This document shows positions 49,592-61,234 of a stretch of DNA of 64,000 nt, piece after piece (positions within the stretch are counted from its first letter, which is position 1; each line of letters begins with the position of its first letter). The stretch is from Crotophaga sulcirostris (lineage: Eukaryota > Chordata > Aves > Cuculiformes > Crotophagidae): positions 207,924-271,923 of the forward strand of contig VYZB01000030.1 of the NCBI GenBank assembly GCA_013397455.1, read 5' to 3'. The translations under genes were made by a program, and so were the position numbers. The notes beneath the pieces are model-generated. The model worked only from the letters and a program-made list of their open reading frames with translations, searched no databases and was not told where the DNA came from.

Positions 49592-50284
49592 CATTTTGCC
49601 TTGTTTTTTTAAACCTCAGTGCAGAACGTTTTGTGGAATTCGACTGCAAATCTGGACCCTGTGGCTCTTGTCAAAATAGTAAATACTGAACTCTCTGCCG
49701 CCTCCCTCCAGACATCATTAATGACAATCATCATCCCCCTACGGCTGCTGATCCTTTCTGCAATACACTCTGCTGAATTCTGGTCTGAGTGTCCTCTGCC
49801 CTGCATATTCTGCAGTCATTTATAACAATTCAAAACGACCATGGAAATGACCTGGCAGGATTTTAAACTGCTGTAAAAGGCTGTTCAGGGATGGCTTAAT
49901 CGGGTATTGAAGTCTGGTCAGCTTGGAGTTGGAGTGTAGCTGCTGTCCTTCAGCGTGTGTAAAGCACAGCCATGACTTGATCCAAAGGGACATCTCATAG
50001 GAGGAATTCATGGCAGAAGGCACCTGCCAGGGTCCAGTTGCTCTGTTAAAAACACACCCAAGCAAACAGAACCTGCAGGTGATTAGCCTGACCCCCTGCC
50101 TGAGCTACCGATTCACTTTTTACATCTATCTTCTCTTGATGTGCAGGTGTTACATCTCAGGTCATTTAATGCTCCTCTTTAAAATCATCTCTGAAGTGCT
50201 GGGTCCTCTCACACTAATACTAAAGCAATGATTGCAGTATCTCAGGGACAACCTTTGCGATGGGCACAGATTAATCTACCACCA

Positions 50285-50520
50285 GGTATGGTGCAAATTC
50301 AACCTCACAGGTGAATGGCAGGACCTCAAGTACTCCCTCGTATAACAGTAACAGTGAGTTTTATTTAATGTTCTCCAGTGATCTATCTCCAAGAGCTTTA
50401 ACAAGGTGGGCTACTGTTTCTCTCCTTTAGAAAATGAAGAGCTGCAGCACAGAAACTAATCTCCTCAAGTTCACACATTTTAAGGCCTGCCTAGTAGAAC
50501 TAGGAAAAACATTCCCATTA
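50285..50520 (+). repeat. Old SINE-like (MIR/CORE-SINE type) remnant
   Basis: 'CTCCAAGAGCTTTAACAAGG' followed by 'CTCCTTTAGAAAATGAAGAG', 'GCAGCACAGAAACTAAT' and 'AAGTTCACACATTTTAAGG' follows the order of a decayed amniote MIR-like SINE ('CTCAAAGCGCTTTACAAAGG', 'CCATTTTACAGATGGGGAAAC', 'GAGGCACAGAGAGG', 'AGGTCACACAGC'). Heavy divergence and no tail indicate great age. The assignment is from block order only. Confidence 0.4.
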
Positions 50521-52567
50521 AATATACTCCTGATGCAATTTTCAGTTCTGTGTGCTATAATTTTTCCATAGGAACAACATGATATTTATGGATGTTTTTC
50601 ACTGGGAAAACCAAATCAGGTCCAGATGATCCAGGCTGCAAATTTCAGGCGTGTTTATCCAACCTGCAAGGTGTCTCAGGGACCTCACAGCCCCACATAG
50701 CAGAGGAGCACCAAGGCACATTATATCCAAGGTGGGATGTCAGTGGGGCATTTCTGCAACATGGGTGAATGTCAGATAGGCTGAAAGATTTTAGTCTTTC
50801 TAAATCCTTGTGTATGTGCATTCGTGTAGCTTTCTCTTCTGGGAAAATTGTGGCTTTTGTCTTCATTCCCTAAGAAAGCAAATGCTGAGACACTGCAGAG
50901 GGAATGCTCTTCTCCTGCTTGGGGGGTAGGATGGGATTAAAACTGCAGAGGGATGGAGCACGTTGATTTTCCTGCTCACAGGTCAGGTCTCCTCTCTCCT
51001 GCAACAGGTCTGTGCTCTTAAAAAAAGAGCAAATCTGTGTCCTGCCTCAAAGTTTTGAACTGTCCACATGCTCAGCTTTGTGATAACTATTGAGGTGCCC
51101 AAAAGGAAGCAGCTTCTCCTTGCAGTCTGTAGAAGATTTCTAGTCTGGATCCTGTGGTACAGCTTTTCCCCACAAGCCTCCTGGTTTATTACAAGCCCAC
51201 TGCAAGACGACTTCTTTTTCTTTTTTTTTTTTTTTTTTTTTTTAAGGAAATGCCTCGCAGTCCATTTACCAGCACATTGTAAAATCTTATCATAAATAAT
51301 TAAAACTACAGCTGTCAAAATAAACGGCTGAAGTCCATTTTGGCACTGCTATGAAATGAGTATTCTAACAGGTTGGGGGGAAATTGTTTTTCTGTTGCGG
51401 TTGCACGCTGGCAGCTTGGAGCCTGGCAATGCCCTGTAATCAGCAATGAGTTTCCCAGTCATTAGTTCAAATTAGAGCTGCTCTGATGACAAGTCAAATG
51501 GCAACTCCAGCTTCTAATGGCTGAGGAAGGTGCAGTCTGACCCTTCTCACAAGCAGAACAGAATGGATTATTTTGTCCCAATTTCTGAAAAGAGGAACAG
51601 GCACAAAGCAGTTGTATAACGCTGTGTTTGGATGGGTTTGCAGCCAGGAGGACCTGGGGCCAGCAGCAAGCACGTGGCTTTGGTTAGAAAAGCAGAAATC
51701 TCAGCAAGAACCTGCAGACTCCTGGGGTGTGGGGAGGGTTGCAGCCTCCATGTGTTTTGCAGATCATGGTCTCAACAGTGCCCTTTCTTTGGGCTCCATT
51801 TCAGATCCACCTCCTTCTCGATCTCCTCCAAAACAGAGCCAGGGAGACATTTTTGCTGTAGGTAAATACACATTGGGTTGGACAAATCCACTGGTATCGT
51901 GTGTGCTGGCAGGATTTGAAATGTGTGCAGCAAGCAAAGGGGCTTAGAGGTGGCAGTGCTGGAGGTGGTAGGAGTTTCCATGTGGGGCTTGCTCAAAACA
52001 GCTGGAGCAGGCTGTGGCTCTCAAGGTCTCTGCTCCCGTCAGTACAGCAATGAGACCAAGCTCTTTTGTTCTCCCGAACCTCTGGTTTCTCTCCCAGTCA
52101 TCAAGCTTACTCCAAAGAGATTTTCCTACCTGATTTCTATCAGTGAGGGTCCTGACCCAGGAGCTGCAGCCATGGAGGAGATGAAAGTAAGTTATGGCTG
52201 AGAGTGTGATGTGAGCTCTGGGAAAAAGATGAGTTCTGCAGAGATGGGGAAAAAGAGCTCTGTAAGCTCACACAACTTTTTTTTTTCACTGGTCATATGA
52301 CATGTGGGGTTTTTGAAGTCACAGCTCTTGAACTTGAGATTGTTTGAGATGCTCAGCTTTCATTAATACAACAAAGCTGCAAGTTTCTAGCCCTCATGGT
52401 TACAGGGAAAAAGCTTGAAAAAAACACCGTGAGAGCCAGAGAAACATAACAAAATTAAAAATAGATGGCATACGGAAAGATTCCCACAGGTATTACTCTG
52501 AAAAAATGTTGTGATTTGAGAGGAAGATAGAACTTGGGAGTTATCAGCTCCAGGGCTGGTACTTAGC
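50521..52567. other. Intergenic sequence with a poly-T tract
   Basis: No supported gene. An uninterrupted run of 23 T lies at 51221-51243, preceded by CTTCTTTTTC. Such a run could be the reverse complement of a retroposed poly-A tail, but no source transcript is recognisable beside it. Open frames here, including one of 124 codons at 51573-51947, show no family resemblance. Confidence 0.45.
51221..51243 (+). repeat. Poly-T mononucleotide tract
   Basis: Twenty-three consecutive T, extended on the left by CTTTTTC. It is probably length-polymorphic, and the exact length in the assembly may be unreliable. Confidence 0.85.
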
Positions 52568-52752
52568 CAATGGAATGCGCTGCCCAGGGAGGTGGTGGAG
52601 TCACCAACCCTGGAGGTGTTTAAGAGGAGATTGGGTGAGGCACTCAGTGCCAGGGTTTAGATGATGGGATGGTGTTGGTGTTGGGTTATAGGTTGGACTC
52701 GATGATCTCAGAGGTCCTTTCCAACCTTGTAATACTGTGATACTGTGATACT
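52568..52752 (+). mobile_element. CR1 LINE 3' fragment, sense orientation
   Basis: Starts at 'TGGAATGCGCTGCCCAGGGA', continues through 'GAGGTGGTGGAGTCACC' and 'GGAGGTGTTTAAGAGGAGAT' (the CR1 ORF2 end, 'L-P-R-E-V-V-E-S-P-S-L-E-V-F' region), then 'GTTGGACTCGATGATCTCAG' and 'GGTCCTTTCCAACCT'. The tail is a short repeat based on TACTGTGA instead of the more common ATTCTATG, which indicates a subfamily different from the other copies here. Only about 185 bases remain, so it is a heavily 5'-truncated insertion. Confidence 0.9.
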
Positions 52753-55700
52753 TCTTTCCCAGGAGAAAGAATCCCCAAATGGGAGGAGTCTTTCACAGGT
52801 GTTTGTCCAATCCTCCTACTCCTACCTTGGGTGGAGAGGGCCCAGATGCTCCCAGCCAGGGTGGAAGTGAGTGTCCCCAAATCTGTCACACGTGCAGGTC
52901 TGGTGGAGGCTGGGCTGTTGCCACTCACCTCTGATTGCCACCTGGAAAGGGTATTTTGGTCTGATGAAAGCGATAGCTCAAAGGTCCAGGAGCCAGGAAA
53001 CCTGGGATTTTGCCTTTGGCTCTGCCACTAACTTGCTGCCTGATCTGCACGGGGTCGCTTAGCCCAACCCACCCTGACCTTGTAATGCCCCAAGCACCGT
53101 GAGTGAGCACTTGGCTAAATGATTTGCAGGAATACAGGGCATCTGCCTCTGCTGAAGAGCAAGCTGCGTGTTTAAGTGCCTGTCTTTAGCCATGGAGATG
53201 ATGGTAAAACCCTTCATGCCTCTGCGTTCCCAGTGAGGATAATAGCATTGGCTCATCATTATAAATCGTGTTGAGCTCTTTGTCTGAGGCGGGAAGGGCT
53301 GCTTCTTGAAGAACTTCAGGCATTTGGAAGCGTAAGTCCTGGTGAAAATCAGTTCGCAATTAGTCTTAGATGATTTTTGAAATTATTTCCCCTCTGTATC
53401 TCCCTGCTGGAGCGTGAGGTCTCATTTCTTGCACATAGCTTTGGCTTTTAATCTGGAGCAGAAGCATGGGCTTGCAAAGGTTTTCCCTAGCTCCTACTCA
53501 GCTGCTAAGCAAGCCCTTCTCCAGGTCCTGGGGCTGGACCCACATCTCATGGCTCCTTGTGCCCTCATGGGAGCGACCCCTGGACACTGGTGGCTGGCTG
53601 GTAAATGCTGCAGGCTTCTTGGCTAGGAGCATCCCAGATGACTGCTGTGCTTGGGTTTCTCTCGCTTTACAGATCTGGCTGAGCCCTTCAGGTGGCTTTT
53701 AAATGCCACCTCCCCTGGGACTTGTTAAAGTGCTTCATCAGTGCCCATCTTCCTCTGCAGGGATGACCTTTAGCTCGTCTCTGCTGTTGCAGCCTGACTC
53801 GGATCACCTCGGAAGAAAGGTTGCCATGGCAATTTCATATTCAGCTCAGCCAAAAAAATCCAGCTTCTGTATCTTATTAAATGCTCCCTTTCGAGGACCC
53901 TATGGGTGAAGAGCCAAGGCCAGGGGTTGTCTGCGTTCACTACGGCGCTGAGTTTGGTCACTGGGAGTTTCCCTGCCAGCTCACGGGGCTGTTCCTTACC
54001 CCTTTCTGAAGCCCAAGCCTTTTTTTTTTTTTCACCATGTTAGGGTAAAAGCTAGGATTTAAAGCCATTGGAATTACTATGAAAACACTCCTCTGCAAAA
54101 TGTCAATCTGCCTTTTCAAGAGGATTTTTTCACCACTCTAATCTAAACTGCACTGTCAAATGTCAGGAGTGGCTGTTTAATGAGGATCAGTTGGAAGCCC
54201 TAATTGGATGGGTATTCAATGGGCTGCTTGCTTTCGGTTGTTGTTTTATCCTCGGGACTCTGTTTTCACAGAGATCCTCGTGAAATTTTAGAAGCTAATC
54301 TCGATTTAAGCTACAAGCTCAAGGATCCTTGGTCCACGGGGGCTGCTTGGAGCCATGGCTGTTGTAGGCTTTCATTGAATTGTCCTGGAAGGCAGAGAGA
54401 AAACCCATCCAGGATGCTTCAGCAAGAGCAACAAGGACCATTTTGGGGTGTAGGAAGTTCATAAGTAAGTAGTACATAGAGTAAAACCGAAGATGTAAAG
54501 GCACCAAGGCCATAGGAGTGATGGAAAAAGAGCCAGGGAGGGCCGGGGTGGTCAGCAGGCTTGGTGTACACTGGGGGAACGTCCTGGGCTCACTTCTCCA
54601 CTGAGAAATGTGCATACACAGGGGCATGAAGAAGAATGCCCATTGCATTTATCTCCAGATGGACACACACAGCAGTAGGCAGCAAACCCCCAATCCCTCC
54701 CAAGGCCATGAACCACTCCAAACTCCTACAAACCCTTTGAAACAGCCTGAGATGATGCCTGCATGCTCTGCAGCAGCCTCTCCAGGCCTCATTAACTCCC
54801 TTCCATGATGTGCCAGTGTTTCCCATGGCCTTTGTCAGAGGCAACAGGTGCTGCACAACATGATTTTAGGGCATCTGACACCACACACAAAATGCATTGT
54901 GCTGTATCATCTCAGAAATTACAGCTGAAGCCCCTCTGAGCCATCCAAACATCATCCCAGCCCAAATCCCAACGTCATCCGCATCCACCTCCTGGCGTGT
55001 GGTCCTGCTCTCCATCCTCTGGCATGTGCTGCCTCTCTGGCAACCAGATGGGGAAACAGGCTTTTGGCAGATCCCTGTGGTGGCACAGAAGCCCCCCTGC
55101 ACTTTAATGTCTTGTGCAGCACATGCTTCCTAACAGGAAAACCTTTCCCAAAGGGTTTATTTCTCCATGTGAACGCAGTGTCCTGAATGCTTTTATACAA
55201 ACAACTGTTCTTTGATTTTCTTTAACCCCACCGCAAACAATTTATAGCAGATGATGTTTAAAACATCCTTGTTTCCTATAGTTGTGCTTTTATTACGTTT
55301 TTTAATTAAAACCTTGGGAGGACCATAAAAGACAAATCACAGATGCAAGTGTTTCCATAGCCTGCTCTGCATCAAACTCTCATAAATAACTGTGCACCCC
55401 TACAGCACCTCCTCTCTGCCCCCTTTGCCCTGCAGCACCCTCAGGGGTCCACATTTTTAACAGATCCTTCAGCTGGGAACTGGCTCCTGTTCCAGCACAC
55501 ATGTAACACCTTCTCTCCATCCCTAATTGCTTCTCATTTAACACATGCGTTTATGAAAACGACTTCTTCCAAAAATAAACCACAGGATGTTCAGAGCTGC
55601 ATGGCTTCTCAGATAGTTTTCAGCCAAGAAATTTATGCCCTCCTGGTCTCTCCCGGAAAGCCTAGGAGCAGGCAGGCAGGCTTGTAAATCAGCACCTTCC

Positions 55701-58700
55701 ATAAAATCCCGAGAAAAGATGCCGTGAAACCCATACCTAAGGCAGGTGTGACACACAGGTTACAAATCATAACGCCTGCCCAGTCATTTCTAGGCATTTG
55801 TTACGGTGTCTTAAGTCAGCAACCTCAACAACTCCCCTGGTCTCCAGCCAGGAATAAAAGCGCTGAAGGAAATCAGGCTGCAGTAATTTCCCCAAACCAC
55901 AGAGCTAACATGCATGGTAATTAATTCTTTTAGTGGAGAGAGTATTTTTTTTGCTATGAACTCTCCCAGGGCCTGACACAATAGCTCATCTCCTTGGCGG
56001 TCATCCCATGACTTTAATCATGTGTCCCACACAATTCTGCAGAAAAATTCAGCAGAATTTTTTTCCAGTACAGTGCCCAAAATTGAGCTGCTGAAGTCCA
56101 TCCTTTGAAATAGAGATGTGACTTTCTGAATCACTGGATGAAATCGTGGTGTCACTGCGCTTGGTGGAAGCTGTCTCTTGACTTCAGCAAGGTTAGGATG
56201 TGTCCCACCACACACACTGTCTTCTCTATGCAAGGAACAGCAATGCATGCTAAGATATGAAGACCTTTGGACCTCATAATTTGTTTTAAAGAAAAGAAAA
56301 TATCCAAGTAAAGGGCTTGTGACAAATATTGAGCTTGTAGCAAAGTTCATTTTTTCCTAGAGTTTTCTTAGTTATGGAAGAACTTCAAGAATCCTTTCTC
56401 CAGCTTCCTTGAATTTGTCATTGAAGTTTTCCCGTACTATCCTTGCAAACCTCTAAATCTGGTCACAGATGGAGTATAAATGCCATGCTATTGAAGTTGA
56501 AGGACACAGCTTGCTTTCTGGGGAATAATACGTTGCAGTAAGATGATATAGAATAACTAGGATGATTTTTGTTTTGTTTTCTTTTAACCGTGTTTCCTTC
56601 AAAGCTTCCATCCACAACACAACATTCATCTACCCCTGTAACTAATCCTTTACTTTACAGCAAGTAAAATCAAACAGGACACAAATGATTGTTGTTCGGT
56701 GCCATTAGTTTGTCAGGGATGGGGGGCTTTGCACCCCCAGAGGCAAGTTGGAATACTCAGAGACAGTGTATGACAAGGTCAAAAACCAGGACTGTATTAA
56801 CTCACAATATTCTTGGGGCTCTCCAGCGATGACTGAGCAGAGTTTCACATCAATCAGGAGATGTTCATGGTGTCACCGAGCTTTGACCCAAGCTGAGGAG
56901 CACAGGGTCTGGCATATCTTAGCTTTCATGTCTTAGGTGGGTGTGTGTCGGTGCATGCAAGCGGTGGTGGCCTGGATACTATTCCTGTATTCATATGATT
57001 AGTGAACATTGAAGCTAGGTGCATGATATTGTTTACATTCTAGTTGTTTCTAGAGCAAAAATAAATTATTTTTGCAGCATGTTTTGGTACAAGAGTGTGG
57101 GAAATCTGAACAATGTGCATCGCCCAGTCTCCTCGTAATTCTTCCGCAATGGCCCATACATAGTTCCAATGGCTTTACACAATGTCTGAGTCATTGGCTC
57201 GCCTCTTGCTTTGGAGGAATCCCAAATCTGGATGAATCTACGCGCATTATAAACCATCCATGGGGCCAGGCCAGGCCTGCCTAACAGATGGAGGTCCATA
57301 TGCTTTGGCTCTGCATCCATATGGAACACTAATATGCAGTCCAGGAATAGAGCATGCCTCTTCTTCTCTTTTCCAGCAATCTCAAATCCAAAGTCATTTT
57401 CAGACACAAGCCGAGTTAAGCAAGTTCGTCTGGAACTTGTGCAGCAAGACACTACAAGGCTGATGGTCCAAGCATAATGTTTTCCTTGCTCTGTGGTTCC
57501 TGCTGAAGCCTAAATTGCAACATTTTCTAGAAAGTGGCGTGTCAGGCTTTCCAGAGTGCTAGTTAAAAAACCCATTACATCCCTATAATGTGCTTTAACC
57601 TTTGCTGCCCGGGTTGTGCAAGAACATGGAGTGCTCCATCGGCCCTTGCTGGAAGAATTTCTCTAGGCAACCAAGCCAACAAATAGCTGTGGATATTTCA
57701 CAGTGCCTGGGAGGTTTTGCTTGCTGGAGGCACAGGATTAGAATCAGATGGCCTGCCACCATTTCAGCATAGAGGGACTTAACTTTTATTGCTGGCTGCT
57801 CTCCTCCGGCAGCCCTGGCAGGGTTGTTCTGGCCAGGCACTTTGGCGAGGGACAGCATCAGCAGCTGCTTTTTGGCATTCAAGGACACTGTTTGTCCTGG
57901 TACCTAATCCTTGCTCAAACTCTGTGTTTTTCTTATTAATACAATGCAACAGATACAGCTCAGTCCTGTGAGCATGTGAGTAGTAAGCTCAGTTCCTCCA
58001 CTGTCCAATCTCAAAGGAGGTTTGTATCTCCTTTAAGGTGGCAGCCATGCCAGGTGTACCCAATCAAACCACTGAAAGAGCTGGAAAATGTATGGTTTAG
58101 CAAAGCAATACACTGCAGACCATGCTCATGTACCTGTTTTTACCTCCTGACCTTGAGGAACACTCTGGAGCAAACCACTTCCCTGCCACCTCCTGTGGGT
58201 CTCTCAAAGCTCTAAGCTTTAATTACCATGGTTCCAAGCCTTTCTAGCATGAAATTACATTGTTTAAAATTTAAAAAGTAGTGATGATCAAAAAATAACA
58301 TCTATGTATGAAGACCTGTAGGTGGTGCAACCTTTTTGAGACTATTTTGCACAAAATTAAAAATCAATTCGTATTGGGAAAAACTGAAACCATTTATGTC
58401 ATTTAAGTGAGACTGACTGAAGTTCACAGTGTTCAGTGTTATTCCCAAGCAGTATCTAAAAACGCAGTGTAAAAATAAAACCAATTTTCATCACACCTTC
58501 AAAACAAAATACTGCAAAATATTGTGCCTTTCTGGTTTGCAAGACTGATATCTCAGAAAAAAAAAAAAAAGATTCAGTTGTTTCTTAGCACTAACAAACC
58601 ACTTCAGGCAGCTTGAAAAAAAATGATAAAAAAAAATTTATAGTGTTATTCACAGGACCATTTGTACTTTGTTCACTAATTATCTGGGCTGTGATGGAAG

Positions 58701-59052
58701 CAGAGGATTGGTTATTGACCCTGCCCAGGGCCCCTGCTGATGAAGTGTTCGGGGGAAGGTGACCGTGTCTCCTCCATCCCTCTTGTTTGGCAGCTGGGAG
58801 GGATGTGGTGCCCCTGCCAGCCCTGCCTGGATGAGTGCAGGAGGCAGCTGGGGTCCTGCACCGCAGTTCAGAGGAGGTGCTGCAAATCACCCAAGTCAGC
58901 TTTAAATAAGGCAAAACAGGAATTAATTATAAAGGTTCTTGGCAGCGCGGAGCCTGTGGGCTCTGCAGCTTGACCAGAGGAGCTGGATTCCGTGCCAGTG
59001 CAAGATACGGGCAAAATCTCCCCCAGGAGAGCAACAGCCACATCACTATATA
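52753..59052. other. Intergenic sequence
   Basis: No supported exon, RNA gene or recognised dispersed repeat. It contains poly-T patches (for example near 54020-54032) and an A-run at 58558-58570. Open frames of up to 128 codons (57452-57066 on the - strand) show no family resemblance. The AT-rich part at about 58250-58650 is conserved-element-like in texture but cannot be judged from one sequence. Confidence 0.45.
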
Positions 59053-59452
59053 TCATAGAATCATGGAGTGGTTTGGGTTGGAAGGGATATTAAAGCCCAC
59101 CCAGTTCCACCCTGCTGCCACAGGCAGGGACCCCTCCCACTGGATCAGGGTGCTCCAAGTCCCATCCAACCTGACCCGGAACACCTCCAGGGATGGGGCA
59201 GCCACAGCTCCCCTGGGCAACCTGGGCCAGGGCCTCCCCACCGTCACAGGAAAACATTTCTTCTAGTATCTCATCTAAATCTCCCCTCTTTAATCTTAAA
59301 ACCGTTCCCCCTCACCCTGTTCCTGCACCCCTAATAAAGAGCCCCTCCCCAGCTTTCCTGGAGCCCCTTTCAGCACTGGGAGGCTGCTCTAAGGGCTCCC
59401 TGGAGCCTTTTCTTCTCCAGGCTGAACAACCCCAGCTCTCTCAGCCTGTCAT
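59053..59452 (-). mobile_element. CR1 LINE 3' fragment, antisense orientation
   Basis: Begins with the reverse-complement CR1 terminus ('TCATAGAATCATGGAGTGG', 'TTGGGTTGGAAGGGATATTA'). It runs through 'GGCAGGGACCCCTCCCACTG', 'CCATCCAACCTGACCC', 'CTCCCCTGGGCAACCTGG' and 'CCCCAGCTTTCCTGGAG' to 'GCTCTCTCAGCCTGTC', where similarity stops. It is about 400 bases, 5'-truncated and frame-broken. It belongs to the same general subfamily as the antisense copy at 19.6-20.1 kb. Confidence 0.93.
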
Positions 59453-61234
59453 ACATTTATACTTTTATAGGAAGAACAAAAGTGCTGTGCTAGTGCGTTC
59501 CTCCCCTGCTCAGCTCTGCTGCACAGGCACAGAGCAACGAGCGTGGCGAGAGCCAAATTAAACCTCTTGACTGAAGGATCCTTGTTCAGCCTGGGCAGGT
59601 CTGTAGTAACAGGCTTGCTCCTTGAGCTTGGTTCAACAGGGACCAAAATCACTGGAGTAATCAAGGGGAGAGGAAACCAGGAGTGAGTGTGTGCTCACTG
59701 CAGGGCTCAGCAGTGTTGGAGGGCGCGGTGGAGTCGTGTGGCTGGGCTGGCACAAAGAAGCATGTGGCAGATCTGAAGTCTGGGATGTAACCAAATGAAC
59801 CACAGTTTAAAAGAAAAGCACTTCAGGCAGCTGTGTTTCCGACCATGGCACAGCTCAGCAAGCATAAGACCCTCACCTATTGCAAGGGACAAATGGTCCA
59901 GAGGCATGAGGTGAGGAAAAGAACATTGGGTTTGGGCAGAAGCACCCATTAGATTGTTGCCCCAGAAAGCCGCACGGGGAAAACAGCCCCAAACTCTGGG
60001 CTTAGCTGAGCAGAGACTCAAATTGACCTTAGCTTTACAAGTTCTGCTCACTTGTTACCATCCAAAGGCCTTTTTGGCACAGATGGGTCTAACCCAGGGG
60101 AGGGTCTTCTCGTCCCAGAGCCACCAGCATCACCAGTTTGGGCTGGCCTCGCTGCTGGAGGGAGCAGTGGGATGGAAGAGTGAAGACCAAAGGAAACTGC
60201 AGCTGTTGTTTAGGGCAGTCAGGTACATCCACAGAGCAACACATTCACCTGCATCCCTGCCCGAATAGCATCAAGACTCTTTTTTTGTTTCACTCTTGAT
60301 GACAGGAGAGCCTTAATTGGGCATGAAGAAATTCATCAAGCTGCAGCCTAGTGTGGCTGACGGGTCCCCATAGCATCTGGCAGCTGCCTCTCTGCAGCCC
60401 TGCGGCTGCTCCGTGGCTGGTGGCTGCCCCAAAATAGCTCAAACAGCATCCACCTACTGCAAGCACCACCACTCGCTGTGCGGAGCAGACGGAGAACCTG
60501 AAACTCTGCTCCTGCTGCTCAGGAACAGCACCTGGGCTTTACAGCTTGCAGAGTTGCAATGGTTGGGTCATGGGCGAGCTAGGTCCCAGCTATTTGCTGG
60601 GAACAGAGATGATAATGCATATTTCCAACCTGAGGAGCTGCTCAGAGAACCAGATTGGAGGATTCGACCCAGCCAACTAAAACATTGGGAAATTTCTCAA
60701 TGCTTTTGTGCATATAAATACATCATGGACCAACCCACACGGTGGCAAGGTGACATGGGAGCTCAGCCGTTGATTTCAATAGCTGCAGGCTCTTACTCTT
60801 GGTTGAACATATTTTTAAAACTGGGGTGAGCAGGACCCATTCCGGGAACAGAAACATCACCAGCAATTTCATCCCCCTGAATGATGCGCCTGTAACTTGC
60901 CTGTGCTTTGATCCAGAAGCTGCTTCAAGGGCACCAGAAATCCCTTTCCCCATCCCCTTTTCATCCCTCAGCACAACCCTGCTGTGCTGCTGTCAGATTC
61001 AGCTCAATAGTCTTTGTAGGCACAGCGAGGGCATCCTGGTGGCTTCTGATGTCCCCTTGGCAGAGCACTGACACCCACCCCAGACAGGCAAATACGCCCA
61101 GCCTTCCCCTCTCCTTCACTGGCGAAGAAGGTTACAGGGTCTTTTAATTCCATAAAATGCCACTTCCATTTAATTGCGATGGCATTTTATGGTCTTGCCC
61201 TCCTTCCTACCCTTGCAGTCAACAAAAATAAATA
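59453..61234. other. Intergenic sequence between CR1 and the presumed ST8SIA2 3' end
   Basis: No gene or repeat was recognised. Open frames of up to 138 codons (60413-60829) lack any family resemblance. The right edge is an A/T-rich patch with AAATAAATAAAC and AAAATAAAAG near 61226-61249; on the - strand this is the T-rich element expected just downstream of the ST8SIA2 cleavage site. Confidence 0.4.

Noticed and set aside
51221..51243. Poly-T run as the tail of an antisense processed pseudogene
   Set aside because: No coding or RNA sequence recognisable on the side where the inserted copy should lie, and no flanking direct repeats seen.
57066..57452. 128-codon - strand frame considered as a possible exon or retrocopy
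   Set aside because: No similarity recognised, no poly-A tail and no flanking splice sites that keep the frame.
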